DNA from: Bacillus sp. OK048
Lineage (GTDB): Bacteria > Bacillota > Bacilli > Bacillales > Cytobacillaceae
Direction of reading: 5' to 3'
NCBI RefSeq assembly: GCF_900103525.1
Contig: NZ_FNHN01000010.1
Location: 124,001 to 188,000 of the forward strand
DNA length: 64,000 bases
The position numbers were made by a program, and so were the translations under genes. Position 1 is the stretch's first letter; each line of letters opens with the position of its first letter. This document shows positions 8,170 to 17,863 of the stretch, piece by piece. The notes below the pieces were generated by a model. It was not told the DNA's origin. It did not search any database and worked only from the letters and a program-made list of their open reading frames with translations.

Positions 8170-9687
8170 CTAATTTATTTTTACTTGACGACTAGCAGTA
8201 TTTTCATCTGTTTTTTCTTCTGCTGGTTTGGCCCGTTTGATAAAGAAAGCAAGGATCAATGCAACACCAATAATAATAGCAGATATCAAGAAAGTATAAT
8301 TGATTCCTTCTAACATTGCCTTCAAAGCAATTTGTTGTTGCATCTCCGCTAATGCGGCAGTAGTTGGCTGCTCGCTGATATTTTCCATAGCGGATTGTGT
8401 TAGCTCTTTTCCATAGGATTCAGAACGATTAGACATTAACGTAATTAATAAACCAGTGCCGATGGCAGCTGACACCTGCTGCAGAGTATTATTCATCGCA
8501 GTTCCATGTGGATAAAACCGTTTTGGCAGTTGATTTAATCCGTTCGTAGACACAGGCATAAACACCATTGACATACCAAACATTCGAATGGCGTGTAAAA
8601 TCACCAAAGACATATAGGTTGTTTCAAATGATAATCTACTGAAGTAAAAAGTGGTGACTGTCGTAATAAATAAGCCGATAATGGCTAAAATACGTCCGCC
8701 AAATTTATCAAATAACCTGCCAGTAACCGGTGACATGAGCGCATTAATAATAGCTCCAGGCAATAACATTAAGCCCGCATCCATCGGGGATATCCCACGG
8801 ATGGTTTGAACATATATAGGAAGAAGTAAAAAACCTGAAAACATAGCAATATTTACAATCGCTGAAATAGCCGATGATAAGGCAAACATATTATATTTAA
8901 AAATCCTGAAGTTCAGCATTGGCTGCTCTTGTTTTAATTGACGGACGATAAAACATAGCAACGAAACAACCCCGATTATGATGGTCAAATAAACTTGAGG
9001 ACTGTCCCAGCCTTTACTACCTGCTGAACTAAATCCATAGAGAAGACCTCCGAAACCAATGCTCGAAAGCAAAAGTGAAAAGACATCAAGTGTAATATCA
9101 ACTTTCTCTTTTTTATCTTTAAGCTTCAAGTATCCGATCAAAAGAATGACTAATGCAATAGGAGTTATGAAATGGAACAGCATTCTCCAACTATAATGTT
9201 CAATAATCCAGCCAGATAATGTTGGACCAATGGCCGGTGCAAACATCAGGATTAATCCAAACACCCCCATTGCTGTTCCCCTTTTTTCAATAGGAAAGCT
9301 AACTAGCATCACATTCATTAACAACGGCATCATGATAGCCGACCCCGAAGCTTGGACCATTCGTGCAGCTAATAGTAGAGGAAACGCATGAGCTATGCCG
9401 GCTATAACTGTTCCAGCAGTAAATAAACCCATAGCAACTAAAAATAACCGGCGCACCGTATACTTTTGAATTAGGAAGGCAGTGGAAGGAATCATAATGC
9501 CATTGACAAGCATAAATCCAGTGGTCAGCCACTGAATGGTTGATGTATCAACATCTAAGTCCTTCATCATAGAAGGTAATGCAACATTTAATAAAGTATT
9601 ATTTAAGAAAGAAATAAAAGCTCCTATCATTAGGACTGCAATAATTCCGTATGGCGGCGAAGCAGTTTTTTTTATGGATTGTTCCAA
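8170..9687 (-). CDS. MFS multidrug exporter, DHA2 (EmrB/QacA) family
   Basis: A 505-residue, 14-helix major facilitator protein, the DHA2 length. Motif C-like GPTLSGWI is present near residue 155, the motif A-type loop FLIQKYTVRRLF near 70, and a second half beginning near 270. It would export toxic compounds with the proton gradient; the substrate cannot be read from sequence. The start is TTG 9687, chosen because AGGGGG sits eight bases upstream. The C-terminal tail is short, charged and cytoplasmic (KRAKPAEEKTDEN). Single-gene transcription unit with its own terminator; no TetR/MarR partner is adjacent. Similar to LmrB/MdtP-type pumps of Bacillus. Confidence 0.9.
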   Translation of the reverse strand: MEQSIKKTASPPYGIIAVLMIGAFISFLNNTLLNVALPSMMKDLDVDTSTIQWLTTGFMLVNGIMIPSTAFLIQKYTVRRLFLVAMGLFTAGTVIAGIAHAFPLLLAARMVQASGSAIMMPLLMNVMLVSFPIEKRGTAMGVFGLILMFAPAIGPTLSGWIIEHYSWRMLFHFITPIALVILLIGYLKLKDKKEKVDITLDVFSLLLSSIGFGGLLYGFSSAGSKGWDSPQVYLTIIIGVVSLLCFIVRQLKQEQPMLNFRIFKYNMFALSSAISAIVNIAMFSGFLLLPIYVQTIRGISPMDAGLMLLPGAIINALMSPVTGRLFDKFGGRILAIIGLFITTVTTFYFSRLSFETTYMSLVILHAIRMFGMSMVFMPVSTNGLNQLPKRFYPHGTAMNNTLQQVSAAIGTGLLITLMSNRSESYGKELTQSAMENISEQPTTAALAEMQQQIALKAMLEGINYTFLISAIIIGVALILAFFIKRAKPAEEKTDENTASRQVKIN

Positions 9688-9810
9688 GTGTGTATCCCCC
9701 TGTTGACGTCTAGTCCATATGTAATGTTTTTTCTAGCACAAACATTATCTTATCCTACTCTTTCACTAATTTCAATTTTTCACCGACTACTTAAAGGAGA
9801 AGATAAAAAA

Positions 9811-9833
9811 AACCCTTTTCTCGATAAAGGGTT
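9811..9833 (-). terminator. Intrinsic terminator of the proline dehydrogenase gene
   Basis: aaccctttt-type arms (9811-9818 with 9826-9833) enclose a 7-base loop and are followed by an 8-base T-run on the minus strand, just past the stop at 9843. Confidence 0.85.
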
Positions 9834-9842
9834 ATTTGGAAC

Positions 9843-10829
9843 TTATCTTCGTTTCTTCTTTTTAGTCTTTTTTGTCATTCGACCCAACAAAAATGCCGCT
9901 GCGGCTACACCAATCACGGTATTAGTTTGTTTATTAAATACTTGCTTTGCTACAAGATTTAAGTTTTGCGGTCTTTCAGCCAAACGTCTCATAAAATATC
10001 CATACCAGTCATTTCCGAATGGAACGTAGGTACAGAAGTTATAGCCTTCATTTGCTAATCTTAATTGAAGCTCTTTTCTAAAACCATAGAGCATTTGGAA
10101 CTCAAACTGCTCATTCGGAATGTTCTTCCGTTTTACAAATTCCTTCACATGATTGATAATCATGTGATCATGTGTGGCGATGGAAGTAAATTTGCCGTTT
10201 AATAAATGCCATTCGATAAGCTTGATAAAGTTTTTATCAATGTCATTTTTATTTTGGTAAGCGCATTCATTTGATTCCTTATAAGCCCCTTTTACTATTC
10301 GTAAACGATAATTTTTATATTTTTCAAGGTATTCATCTGCACGGAGCAAATAGGCTTGAATTACGGTCCCAACATTGTCATATTCAATAGAAAGTTCATC
10401 CAATAAATCAAAAGTAGGCCGAAGATGACCTGAGTCTTCCATGTCAATATTAATGAAAATACTATAGTTGTTAGCTCGATCAACAATTTCTCTTAAATTG
10501 CTTAAGCAAACGCTATATTCGATATCCAAACCTAACTGTGTAGGCTTTAAAGAGATGTGAGCATCAACTTTATGTTCACGAATCGCTTCTATTACCTTAA
10601 GAATTTGTTCTTTTGCTTCTGTCGCTTCTTCTTCTTTACAAACGAATTCTCCTAAGTTATCAACGGTACAAGAAATTCCATGTGCATTTAACTCTTTAAT
10701 ACTTTTCATTACTTCATCAATATTTGTACCGGCAACAACACTTTGTGCACCCATTTTTAAACCATACTTCTTTGCAGCACTATTCAGAAACTGGTTTTTA
10801 GATAGATTCATAAAAATATCTTTCAACAT
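9843..10829 (-). CDS. Proline dehydrogenase (FAD) with extra C-terminal hydrophobic tail
   Basis: A 328-residue PRODH-domain protein. It oxidises L-proline to 1-pyrroline-5-carboxylate with FAD and passes electrons to the quinone pool. The core FAD/proline-binding features are present: GLDIEYS near 105, IDMEDSG near 130, RIVKGAYKE near 185, ATHDH near 220, and the C-terminal YFMRRLAERPQN near 285-296. B. subtilis PutB/FadM end soon after that motif at about 303 residues. Here about 30 more follow, a hydrophobic stretch (NTVIGVAAAAFLLG) then a KKTKKKKRR tail, suggesting a C-terminal membrane anchor. Start ATG 10829 behind AAGGAG. No P5C dehydrogenase is adjacent. Enzyme call strong; anchor inferred. 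Confidence 0.88.
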   Translation of the reverse strand: MLKDIFMNLSKNQFLNSAAKKYGLKMGAQSVVAGTNIDEVMKSIKELNAHGISCTVDNLGEFVCKEEEATEAKEQILKVIEAIREHKVDAHISLKPTQLGLDIEYSVCLSNLREIVDRANNYSIFINIDMEDSGHLRPTFDLLDELSIEYDNVGTVIQAYLLRADEYLEKYKNYRLRIVKGAYKESNECAYQNKNDIDKNFIKLIEWHLLNGKFTSIATHDHMIINHVKEFVKRKNIPNEQFEFQMLYGFRKELQLRLANEGYNFCTYVPFGNDWYGYFMRRLAERPQNLNLVAKQVFNKQTNTVIGVAAAAFLLGRMTKKTKKKKRR

Positions 10830-10957
10830 AGCGATTGCTCCTTGCTATTGTAATTTCACTATTATTTTAGCATAAAAGCTTCAAATTCTCCTGAAAGTTT
10901 TGAAATAATTGCCGAAAATCAGAAAATAAATGACCTTGATATCAAAGTAAAAAAAAA

Positions 10958-10982
10958 GACTGCTAAGAGTCCTCTCGGCAGC
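10958..10982 (-). terminator. Intrinsic terminator of the ftsZ-like gene
   Basis: ctgc/gcag and agag/ctct pairs, separated by a short internal mismatch, form a stem at 10960-10981. A run of nine or more T follows on the minus strand, just beyond the stop at 10998. Confidence 0.8.
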
Positions 10983-10997
10983 CTGTCTTGGTTATCT

Positions 10998-12140
10998 TTA
11001 TCTTCTATTACGATTACGTAGGAAGGTCGGAATATCAAGCGTATCTTCTGTTTGCTGTCTAGGTCTATCCTGATTATGACTAGAAACTTCAGATACACTC
11101 TGTTCGCGTCTTGTAATTCCCTGCGACTGTGGTCTTGTATCTAGATCCCTGTTAGGACCAGCTGATTTCTTTGCAGAAGAAAGCTCTGTTTCAGAAAAAC
11201 CAGTTGCAATCACGGTAATCATAATTTCATCTTTATAGTTTTCATTAATGATAGAACCAAAGATCATATTTAAATCTTTGTCTGCTGCAGACGAAACAAT
11301 ATCTGCAGCTTCTTGCACTTCATAGAGACTTAAATTACTGCCGCCAGTGATGTTCATAAGGACACCTTGGGCGCCATCAATTGAAGTTTCTAATAGGGGA
11401 CTTGAAATTGCCTTTTTTGCCGCTTCTACGGCACGGTCTTTTCCTTTTGCAAGACCAATACCCATTAGTGCAGTTCCTTGATTGGACATAATTGTTTTTA
11501 CATCTGCAAAATCGAGGTTGATTAATCCAGGTACCGCGATTAAATCAGAAATACCTTGAACACCCTGACGAAGCACATTATCAGCTTCACGGAATGCTTG
11601 AATCATCGGTGTCTTTTTATCAACGATTTGCAGTAAACGATCATTGGGAACAATAATTAGTGTGTCCACGGCTTGGCGCATTAAATCAATTCCAGCAGCT
11701 GCATTGGTTGCACGTTTACGACCTTCAAAACCAAACGGACGTGTCACCACTCCAATGGTCAATGCACCCAGCTCACGAGAAATTTGCGCAATGGCAGGTG
11801 CTGCTCCAGTCCCAGTTCCTCCGCCCATACCAGCAGTAACAAAAACCATATCTGCCCCTTTTAAGACGTCTTGAAGCTGCTTTTTACTTTCCTCAACGGC
11901 ATTTCTCCCAACCTCGGGATTTGCTCCTGCACCTAGCCCTCTTGTTAAGTTTGCACCAATTTGCATTTTGATTTCAGCTTTTGATAGTTTTAGGGCTTGA
12001 GCATCTGTATTAACGGCAATAAATTCAACACCTTGAACACCATCTTCTATCATCCGGTTTACAGCGTTATTTCCCCCACCGCCAACACCTATAACTTTAA
12101 TTCTTGCTACTGAATCTATGTCCATTTCAAAATCCCACAT
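10998..12140 (-). CDS. ftsZ: FtsZ-family cell-division GTPase, stand-alone copy
   Basis: A 380-residue, full-length FtsZ. GTP-binding G-box GGGTGTG is at residues 106-112. The catalytic T7 loop NLDFAD is at 209-214. A variable linker spans about 318-362 and the conserved C-terminal peptide [12 protein letters not shown] closes the protein, so polymerisation, GTP hydrolysis and FtsA/SepF binding should be possible. It forms the Z-ring at the cytoplasmic face of the membrane. ATG 12140 has AGGAGG seven to nine bases upstream. In Bacillales the main ftsZ follows ftsA in the dcw cluster; here the neighbours are a DUF1002 gene and proline dehydrogenase, and it has its own terminator. It is therefore probably a second copy, or less likely a relocated one. 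The linker sequence is unusual and Q/R/S-rich. Confidence 0.92.
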   Translation of the reverse strand: MWDFEMDIDSVARIKVIGVGGGGNNAVNRMIEDGVQGVEFIAVNTDAQALKLSKAEIKMQIGANLTRGLGAGANPEVGRNAVEESKKQLQDVLKGADMVFVTAGMGGGTGTGAAPAIAQISRELGALTIGVVTRPFGFEGRKRATNAAAGIDLMRQAVDTLIIVPNDRLLQIVDKKTPMIQAFREADNVLRQGVQGISDLIAVPGLINLDFADVKTIMSNQGTALMGIGLAKGKDRAVEAAKKAISSPLLETSIDGAQGVLMNITGGSNLSLYEVQEAADIVSSAADKDLNMIFGSIINENYKDEIMITVIATGFSETELSSAKKSAGPNRDLDTRPQSQGITRREQSVSEVSSHNQDRPRQQTEDTLDIPTFLRNRNRR

Positions 12141-12414
12141 GATCTATTTCCTCCTGCTCCCGCAAAATCCATTGCCTCATTAATCGAAAAATTCTAATGA
12201 GTCTTTTTATCTCAGAAGCTATTAGCAGATTTTTTACGATATAGTAAATAATAATCTAACTAACGCATATTTTTTTGAATTTTGTCGAAACTTTTTTCCT
12301 TAAATTCTATTTTAACAAAAAACTGGAGATTTTTATATAGTCCTGTGGTCACTCCTCGTCATTTATCAATAATTTTTTTAAATAAAGGCTCATTTTGCAA
12401 AACTGATCCTAAAA

Positions 12415-13335
12415 TTATGCAAAAATACTTTTAATACTTTCTATTAATTCTCTAAAGAAGTCCGCTACTTTTTGTAAAAAGTTCTTGTCGCCGACTGCTT
12501 CCTCAATCCGTTGCTTAATATCTTGAGTTAGATTTTCGAGCTGCGATTTAACATTATCAAAATTAATATTTAAATTTCTCATTTTTTCAAACAAGTCTAA
12601 TAAGAGTTGGCGATCTTCAGCACTTAGACTGATTTTTAACGTCTTTAACTTTTCATCAATCAGTGCAGCTAGTTCTTCTTTCGTTGCTGGTTTTTGTTGA
12701 GCGATTTCCTTTTTGATTTCTGTTAAAAGCTCACTAACTTTATCTTGATCAAGGCCATCTTTTTTCGCCAAGTCAGTTGCCAAGTTTAATTCTTCATTGG
12801 CAACCTCTGTTCGCTCCAAATTTAGGGTTGCACCTTCACCTTCATCGTAGGCTTTATAAATTCCTACTAATGCAGAGTGCCCACTGACTTTTACTGGTGA
12901 AGCAACATCCACCACAGCATCCTGAATTCCTGCCGTCAGCAGGGCATTGGCATACATCTCATCAGTAACCTCAGTAATATTTTCCGGAGTGACTTGATTG
13001 ATAATTAGCCCCTCGCCTGAATCCTTCCTAGTAATTTTTGCGGAGGAATACATATTAGAGTGGCGATCGCCTTTTATATACTTAACTAGATCTTGACCAG
13101 AAACAGTGATCTCTTTCACTTTGCTACTGTCTGTAACTTTTAATAACTTTCGCACTTCATCCTTTTGAGCACTAGATAATGCTTCACCGAACACAACAAT
13201 TGGCAGTCCGAACTTTTCGTTGATGCTCTCTTCTTTATTACCATTACTATCGGCAAAAGCCTTACTTGTACTACTTGCCATTACCATCAATGCAAAAATA
13301 ATAGCAAATGCAGTCCATTTAAATAAGTGTTTCAT
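12415..13335 (-). CDS. Secreted DUF1002 (YpuA-like) protein
   Basis: A 306-residue exported protein. An N-terminal signal peptide (MKHLFKWTAFAIIFALMVMA) has likely cleavage after AFA near residue 29. Residues 40-200 match the DUF1002 family, with FGEALSSAQKDEVRKLL and the GHSALVGIYKAYD segment. The C-terminal third is a charged, helical, coiled-coil-prone tail ending in a short amphipathic segment. Function of the family is not established. Of two in-frame starts, ATG 13335 is preferred because AAGGAG lies eight bases upstream; the earlier ATG at 13341 sits on the ribosome binding site. It is upstream of ftsZ in the same direction with a 274-base gap holding no gene. Confidence 0.85.
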   Translation of the reverse strand: MKHLFKWTAFAIIFALMVMASSTSKAFADSNGNKEESINEKFGLPIVVFGEALSSAQKDEVRKLLKVTDSSKVKEITVSGQDLVKYIKGDRHSNMYSSAKITRKDSGEGLIINQVTPENITEVTDEMYANALLTAGIQDAVVDVASPVKVSGHSALVGIYKAYDEGEGATLNLERTEVANEELNLATDLAKKDGLDQDKVSELLTEIKKEIAQQKPATKEELAALIDEKLKTLKISLSAEDRQLLLDLFEKMRNLNINFDNVKSQLENLTQDIKQRIEEAVGDKNFLQKVADFFRELIESIKSIFA

Positions 13336-13465
13336 AAACATCTCTCCTTATCTACGTTTTATCCTGCAGCAAACATGAACATCACTACAGCTTTGAGTTC
13401 TATCCTTCTATAATAATGTAGTATGATGAAAATGGATATTATTAAATTTTAAGGAGGTTATTTTA

Positions 13466-14455
13466 TTGAGTGGGGATTTCAAAGCTTTAGTCGTTGATAA
13501 GATGGAAACAGATTTTACGGTTGGGATTAAAAATATTACGTTTGATGATTTATCTGCGGGCGAGGTTTTAATTAAAGTGGCTTATTCTAGCATAAATTAC
13601 AAAGACGGCTTAGCCAGTATTCCTGAAGGTAAAATCGTAAGATCCTATCCTTTTGTTCCTGGAATTGATTTAGCTGGTGTAGTCGTATCATCGGAGGACC
13701 CCCGTTTTGTCGAAGGTGATAATGTCATTGCCACCAGCTATGAAATTGGCGTATCCCATTTTGGTGGTTTCAGTGAATATGCTCGAATTCCAGCTGATTG
13801 GATATTACCATTACCAGAAAATCTTTCACTAAAAGAAGCAATGGTATATGGAACTGCAGGTTTTACTGCAGCCCTATCTGTTCAGAGACTCGAAGAAAAT
13901 GGGCTTACTCCTGAAAAGGGTAAGGTGTTAGTAACTGGAGCTACTGGTGGAGTAGGAAGCATCGCTGTTGCTATCCTGGCAAAAAGAGGCTATGAGGTAG
14001 TCGCAAGCACAGGTAAAGAAAGTGAACATGATTATTTACATAATATCGGTGCAAAAGAAGTTGTTTCTAGAGAAGCAGTCTTTAACGGAAAGATCAAAGC
14101 GCTAGACAAACAATTATGGGCGGGTGCGGTGGATCCCGTTGGCGGAGAATCCCTAGCGGCTATTTTAAGTAAAATCGAATCCAATGGTTCTGTAGCCGTC
14201 AGCGGATTAACAGGTGGCGGAAATGTTCCTACGACAGTATTTCCCTTCATCCTTCGTGGCATTAATCTTCTTGGGATTGATTCTGTGTATTGTCCAATGG
14301 AAGTCCGAAAGCCACTATGGGAACGCATGGCTAGTGATTTCAAACCGGATGTCCTAGATTTGATTATCAAAGAAATAAGGTTAGAAGAGTTACCACAAAC
14401 TTTACCTATCATATTACAAGGGCATGCTAGAGGTCGATTCATTGTAAAAATTTAA
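13466..14455 (+). CDS. YhdH/YhfP-family quinone oxidoreductase (acryloyl-CoA reductase-like)
   Basis: A 329-residue zinc-independent medium-chain dehydrogenase/reductase. A GroES-like N-terminal domain (SSINYKDGLAS near 45, PGIDLAG near 70) is followed by a Rossmann domain with the GATGGVGSIAV nucleotide motif at about 158-168. NADPH-dependent reductases of this family act on quinones or acryloyl-CoA (AcuI); the cellular substrate is not determined by sequence. The start is TTG 13466 with a perfect AAGGAGG eight bases upstream. Monocistronic, divergent from the DUF1002 gene, and followed by a strong terminator. Confidence 0.9.
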   Translation: MSGDFKALVVDKMETDFTVGIKNITFDDLSAGEVLIKVAYSSINYKDGLASIPEGKIVRSYPFVPGIDLAGVVVSSEDPRFVEGDNVIATSYEIGVSHFGGFSEYARIPADWILPLPENLSLKEAMVYGTAGFTAALSVQRLEENGLTPEKGKVLVTGATGGVGSIAVAILAKRGYEVVASTGKESEHDYLHNIGAKEVVSREAVFNGKIKALDKQLWAGAVDPVGGESLAAILSKIESNGSVAVSGLTGGGNVPTTVFPFILRGINLLGIDSVYCPMEVRKPLWERMASDFKPDVLDLIIKEIRLEELPQTLPIILQGHARGRFIVKI

Positions 14456-14462
14456 TGGGAAA

Positions 14463-14501
14463 AGCTGCAAATCACTATGATAAGATTTGCGGCTTTTTTT
14501 T
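14463..14501 (+). terminator. Intrinsic terminator after the YhdH-type gene
   Basis: agctgcaaatc (14463-14473) pairs with gatttgcggct (14484-14494) with one G-U-type pair, followed directly by seven or eight T. Confidence 0.9.
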
Positions 14502-14510
14502 AATTAGAAC

Positions 14511-14793
14511 AAGAATCAAATGCCTCTTCTGATTTCATCTGGCCTAGTTTTTCACCTTGAAAGGGAATCACATACCTTCTCTGATTCCCTCTTCCCTGTT
14601 TTTTACCTTGAACGGGAATCAGATACCTCCTCTGATACCCTCTTGCCTGTTTTTTTACCTTGAATGGGAATCAGATACCTCCTCTGATTCCCTCTTGCCT
14701 GTTTTTTTATCTTGAACGGGAATCAGATTCCTTCTCTGATTCCCTCTTCCCTCGTTTTTCACCTTGTACGGGAATCACATTCCTATCTCGATG
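14511..14793. repeat. Tandem array of 52-bp units, each containing a palindrome
   Basis: Five full units and one partial unit start at 14511, 14563, 14614, 14666, 14718 and 14770, with spacing of 52, 51, 52, 52 and 52 bases. Most units begin gggaatca and contain an inverted repeat whose best copy has arms gggaatcaga and tctgattccc around a 7-base loop. A T-rich half with cttgaac follows. The units are contiguous without unique spacers, and 52 is not divisible by three, so the array is neither CRISPR nor coding. It occupies most of the gap between a convergent oxidoreductase gene and an IclR regulator. Confidence 0.9.
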
Positions 14794-14847
14794 GTGACTT
14801 GTAACTTACAACTAAAACAACTATTAATCTCATTTCTAACCCGTTTT

Positions 14848-15615
14848 TTATCTAACATGTCCTAATCTCGTTGATATCTCCTGGCTTGTTTCTATCATAA
14901 TGGGACCGAGTTGATTTAACCGCTCAGTGGTCATCCGTGTGGTTGGTCCTGATATACTCACAGCGGCAACCACATTTCCTAAATGATCAAAAACGGGTGC
15001 AGCGATACAGGTAATACCATACTCATTTTCTTCTAAGTCTAACGCGTAACCCCTTTGCCTTATTTGTTTAAGTTCCCGCAGGAATTCTTCCGTAGAAGTA
15101 ATGGTATGGTCTGTATGATAGGGCATCCCTTTTCTGTCAAGGATGCCTAGAACATCACTTTCAGGTAAATGGGAAAGTATCGCTTTCCCTACGGATGTGC
15201 AATGCATCGGAGCTCTTTTTCCAACCTTTGAATGGGTTCTTAATGTTTCATTACCTTCTAATTTCTCGATATAGACTACTTCTCCCTGGTCATAAACAAC
15301 GAGATGAATGACTTCATTCGTCTTATTTTCTAGTTCTTGGAGAAACGATTTCGCTTCGGTTCTTAAATCAATTGATTCTAACAGCTTCGAGCTAATCTCC
15401 AGAAACTTATAGCCAAGCTTGTATTTCCCTGTTTCACGATCCTGTTCGATATAGCCATATTGAACAAGTGTTGAAAGGGTTCGGAATACTGAGCTTTTAT
15501 TAATATCCATTTGGTTAGCAATCTCTGTAACGCCCAGTCCGCCTTTTTTCATTCCCACTAGTCCAATAATATCAAGTGCCCTGCTTACCGACTTTACCAC
15601 ATTTTCTCTTTGCAT
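14848..15615 (-). CDS. IclR-family transcriptional regulator
   Basis: A 255-residue regulator. An N-terminal winged helix-turn-helix spans residues 1-75 (GLGVTEIANQMDINKSSVFRTLSTL). The effector-binding domain runs from about 85 to 250, with the THSKVGKRAPMHCTSVGKAIL and EENEYGITCIAAPVFD signatures. It binds DNA as a dimer or tetramer and responds to a small carboxylate. It lies 53 bases downstream of malate synthase G in the same direction, so it probably controls glyoxylate/glycolate use, by analogy with E. coli IclR and the aceBAK operon; that link is inference. Start ATG 15615 behind GAGGTGAG. The palindromic repeat array lies directly downstream. Confidence 0.9.
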   Translation of the reverse strand: MQRENVVKSVSRALDIIGLVGMKKGGLGVTEIANQMDINKSSVFRTLSTLVQYGYIEQDRETGKYKLGYKFLEISSKLLESIDLRTEAKSFLQELENKTNEVIHLVVYDQGEVVYIEKLEGNETLRTHSKVGKRAPMHCTSVGKAILSHLPESDVLGILDRKGMPYHTDHTITSTEEFLRELKQIRQRGYALDLEENEYGITCIAAPVFDHLGNVVAAVSISGPTTRMTTERLNQLGPIMIETSQEISTRLGHVR

Positions 15616-15668
15616 CCTTGCTCACCTCTTTGTCAAGGCATAATGTAATGCCCTGACCACATCATTAA

Positions 15669-17846
15669 TTAGGATCTAACTGAAAGTTTTGCTTTCGCTT
15701 CAAGACGGCGGCTATGCAAGGTTGGTTCAGTATATCCATTAGGCTGGTCATAGCCCTTAAATACTAGATCACACGCAGCCTGGAAGGCAACAGATTCATC
15801 AAATTCTGGAGTCATAGGTCTGTATGCAGGATCCCCAGCATTTTGTTCATCCACTACTTTCGCCATTCGTTCCATTGTTTCTATCACTTGTTCCTTCTTG
15901 CAAATTCCATGGTGCAGCCAGTTAGCAACATGTTGACTGGCAATACGAAGAGTGGCTCTATCTTCCATAAGTGCAATATTATTAATATCAGGTACCTTTG
16001 AGCAACCTATTCCCTGTTCAACCCACCTTACCACATAACCCAATATCCCTTGAGCATTATTATCAAGCTCTGCTTGGATTTCTTCTTGACTCCAATTCGT
16101 ATTTTCGGCAACAGGAATTTGTAATATATCATCACATAAATCAGTAATGTTTCCTAAAAGATTATTTTGTACTTCCTTCACATTTACTTGATGGTAATGC
16201 AGAGCGTGAAGGGTTGCAGCCGTTGGAGATGGAACCCATGCTGTATTTCCTCCAGCCAACAAATGTCCTATTTTTTGCTCGAGCATGCCCTTCATCAAAT
16301 CAGGCATGGCCCACATTCCTTTACCGATTTGTGCTCTTTCTTGGAAGCCTGTAGAAAGACCATTGTTCACATTAGATTTTTCATAGCTTTGCAACCAAAG
16401 TGTAGATTTCATTTCATTTTTACGAATCATCGCACCTGCCTCCATTGACGTGTGCATTTCATCGCCCGTACGGTCAAGGAATCCCGTGTTAATGAAGACG
16501 ACACGCTGCTGTACTTCCCGAATACAGGCTTTTAGATTTAATGATGTTCGGCGTTCCTCATCCATAACACCTATTTTTAATGTATTTCTGGTTAATCCTA
16601 GTAAATCTTCTGTCTGATTAAATAGCTCATTGGCAAATGCTGCTTCCTCTGGACCGTGCATTTTCGGCTTTACGATATAAATGGAGCCTTTTTCGGAATT
16701 TTTGAAGGTCGTGTTTCCAATGATAGAATGTTTTGCACACAGAGAGGTAACAACAGCATCGATGATTCCCTCTTGAACCTCATTGCCATTTCCATCAAGG
16801 ATTGCATTGTTGCTCATTAGATGACCGACATTTCGAACTAGCATTAAAGCGCGTCCAGGCAAGGTAAATCCACTTCCAATAGGTGACACATATTGACGGT
16901 CTAGATTGAGAGTTCGTGTCAATGTTTTCCCACCTTTTGTAAAAGTTGCAGTAAGATTGCCTTTATTTAAGCCTAACCAATTGCGATATATAAGAACCTT
17001 ATCCTGGGCATCAACTGCTGCAACAGAGTCTTCGCAATCCATAATCGATGTAAGCGCGGATTCTAGGAGAATATCTTTTACACCTGCAGCATCTGTTTTT
17101 CCAATTGGATGGCTGTGGTCAATTTGGATTTCAAAATAGTTATCATTATTTTTCAATAGGACAGCAAATGGCTGGGTTGGTTCACCTTGATACCCAGCAA
17201 ATTTATCTTCATTTTTCAAACGAGCTTGATCCCCATTACGTAAGGTTACCACTAAACTTCCTTGGTCAATCGTATAGCTTACAGCCTCTTTATGTGACCC
17301 AACCTGCAAAGGAACACTCTGGTCAAGGAATTCTCTAGCAAAGGCGATGACTTTCTCCCCACGTACAGGATTATATCCACCTTGTGCCTTGGCACCACCC
17401 GCATCACTAATAACATCAGTGCCATATAAGGCGTCATACAAACTACCCCACCGGGCATTGGCTGCATTAATCGCATAGCGGGCATTATCAACAGGTACGA
17501 CTAATTGAGGACCTGCTTTACATGCGATTTCATCATCTACTCCTTCTGTAGAAATGTTAAAATCCACAGGATCTGGCAGCAGATAGCCAATTTCCTCTAA
17601 ATAAGCTTTGTATCTATCAAATTTGAAATCTTTATTTTCCCGATGCCATCTATTAATTTTTGTTTGCAATTCATCCCTTTTAGTAAGTAATTCCTTATTT
17701 CTTGGAGTCAAATCCTTGATGATTTTTTCAAACCCCGTCCAAAACTTATCCTGATTCACTTGACTTCCTGGCAATGCTTCAGAATTAATAAATTCATATA
17801 ATTCACTTGCTACCTGTAAAATTCCTACATTTACATAATTACTCAT
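15669..17846 (-). CDS. glcB: Malate synthase G
   Basis: A 725-residue protein, the full GlcB length. It condenses glyoxylate with acetyl-CoA to malate in the cytoplasm. Family segments seen are [20 protein letters not shown] near 125, [12 protein letters not shown] near 275, the active-site [21 protein letters not shown] near 450, and [15 protein letters not shown] near 510. Start ATG 17846 is seventeen bases after the stop of a glycolate oxidase remnant, an arrangement suggesting an ancestral glycolate utilisation operon (glycolate to glyoxylate to malate). With that oxidase broken, glyoxylate must come from another source. Isocitrate lyase is not in the window. The identification is firm. 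Confidence 0.95.
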   Translation of the reverse strand: MSNYVNVGILQVASELYEFINSEALPGSQVNQDKFWTGFEKIIKDLTPRNKELLTKRDELQTKINRWHRENKDFKFDRYKAYLEEIGYLLPDPVDFNISTEGVDDEIACKAGPQLVVPVDNARYAINAANARWGSLYDALYGTDVISDAGGAKAQGGYNPVRGEKVIAFAREFLDQSVPLQVGSHKEAVSYTIDQGSLVVTLRNGDQARLKNEDKFAGYQGEPTQPFAVLLKNNDNYFEIQIDHSHPIGKTDAAGVKDILLESALTSIMDCEDSVAAVDAQDKVLIYRNWLGLNKGNLTATFTKGGKTLTRTLNLDRQYVSPIGSGFTLPGRALMLVRNVGHLMSNNAILDGNGNEVQEGIIDAVVTSLCAKHSIIGNTTFKNSEKGSIYIVKPKMHGPEEAAFANELFNQTEDLLGLTRNTLKIGVMDEERRTSLNLKACIREVQQRVVFINTGFLDRTGDEMHTSMEAGAMIRKNEMKSTLWLQSYEKSNVNNGLSTGFQERAQIGKGMWAMPDLMKGMLEQKIGHLLAGGNTAWVPSPTAATLHALHYHQVNVKEVQNNLLGNITDLCDDILQIPVAENTNWSQEEIQAELDNNAQGILGYVVRWVEQGIGCSKVPDINNIALMEDRATLRIASQHVANWLHHGICKKEQVIETMERMAKVVDEQNAGDPAYRPMTPEFDESVAFQAACDLVFKGYDQPNGYTEPTLHSRRLEAKAKLSVRS

Positions 17847-17863
17847 TATAAATTCCTCCCTAA

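Noticed and set aside
10998..12140. Reading this ftsZ as the dcw cluster copy
   Set aside because: None of ftsA, divIB, murG or spoIIG lies next to it; the neighbours are a DUF1002 gene and proline dehydrogenase.
14511..14793. Possible CRISPR array in the regularly spaced repeats
   Set aside because: Units are about 52 bases and contiguous; the T-rich halves are themselves repeated, so there are no unique spacers, and no cas genes are nearby.
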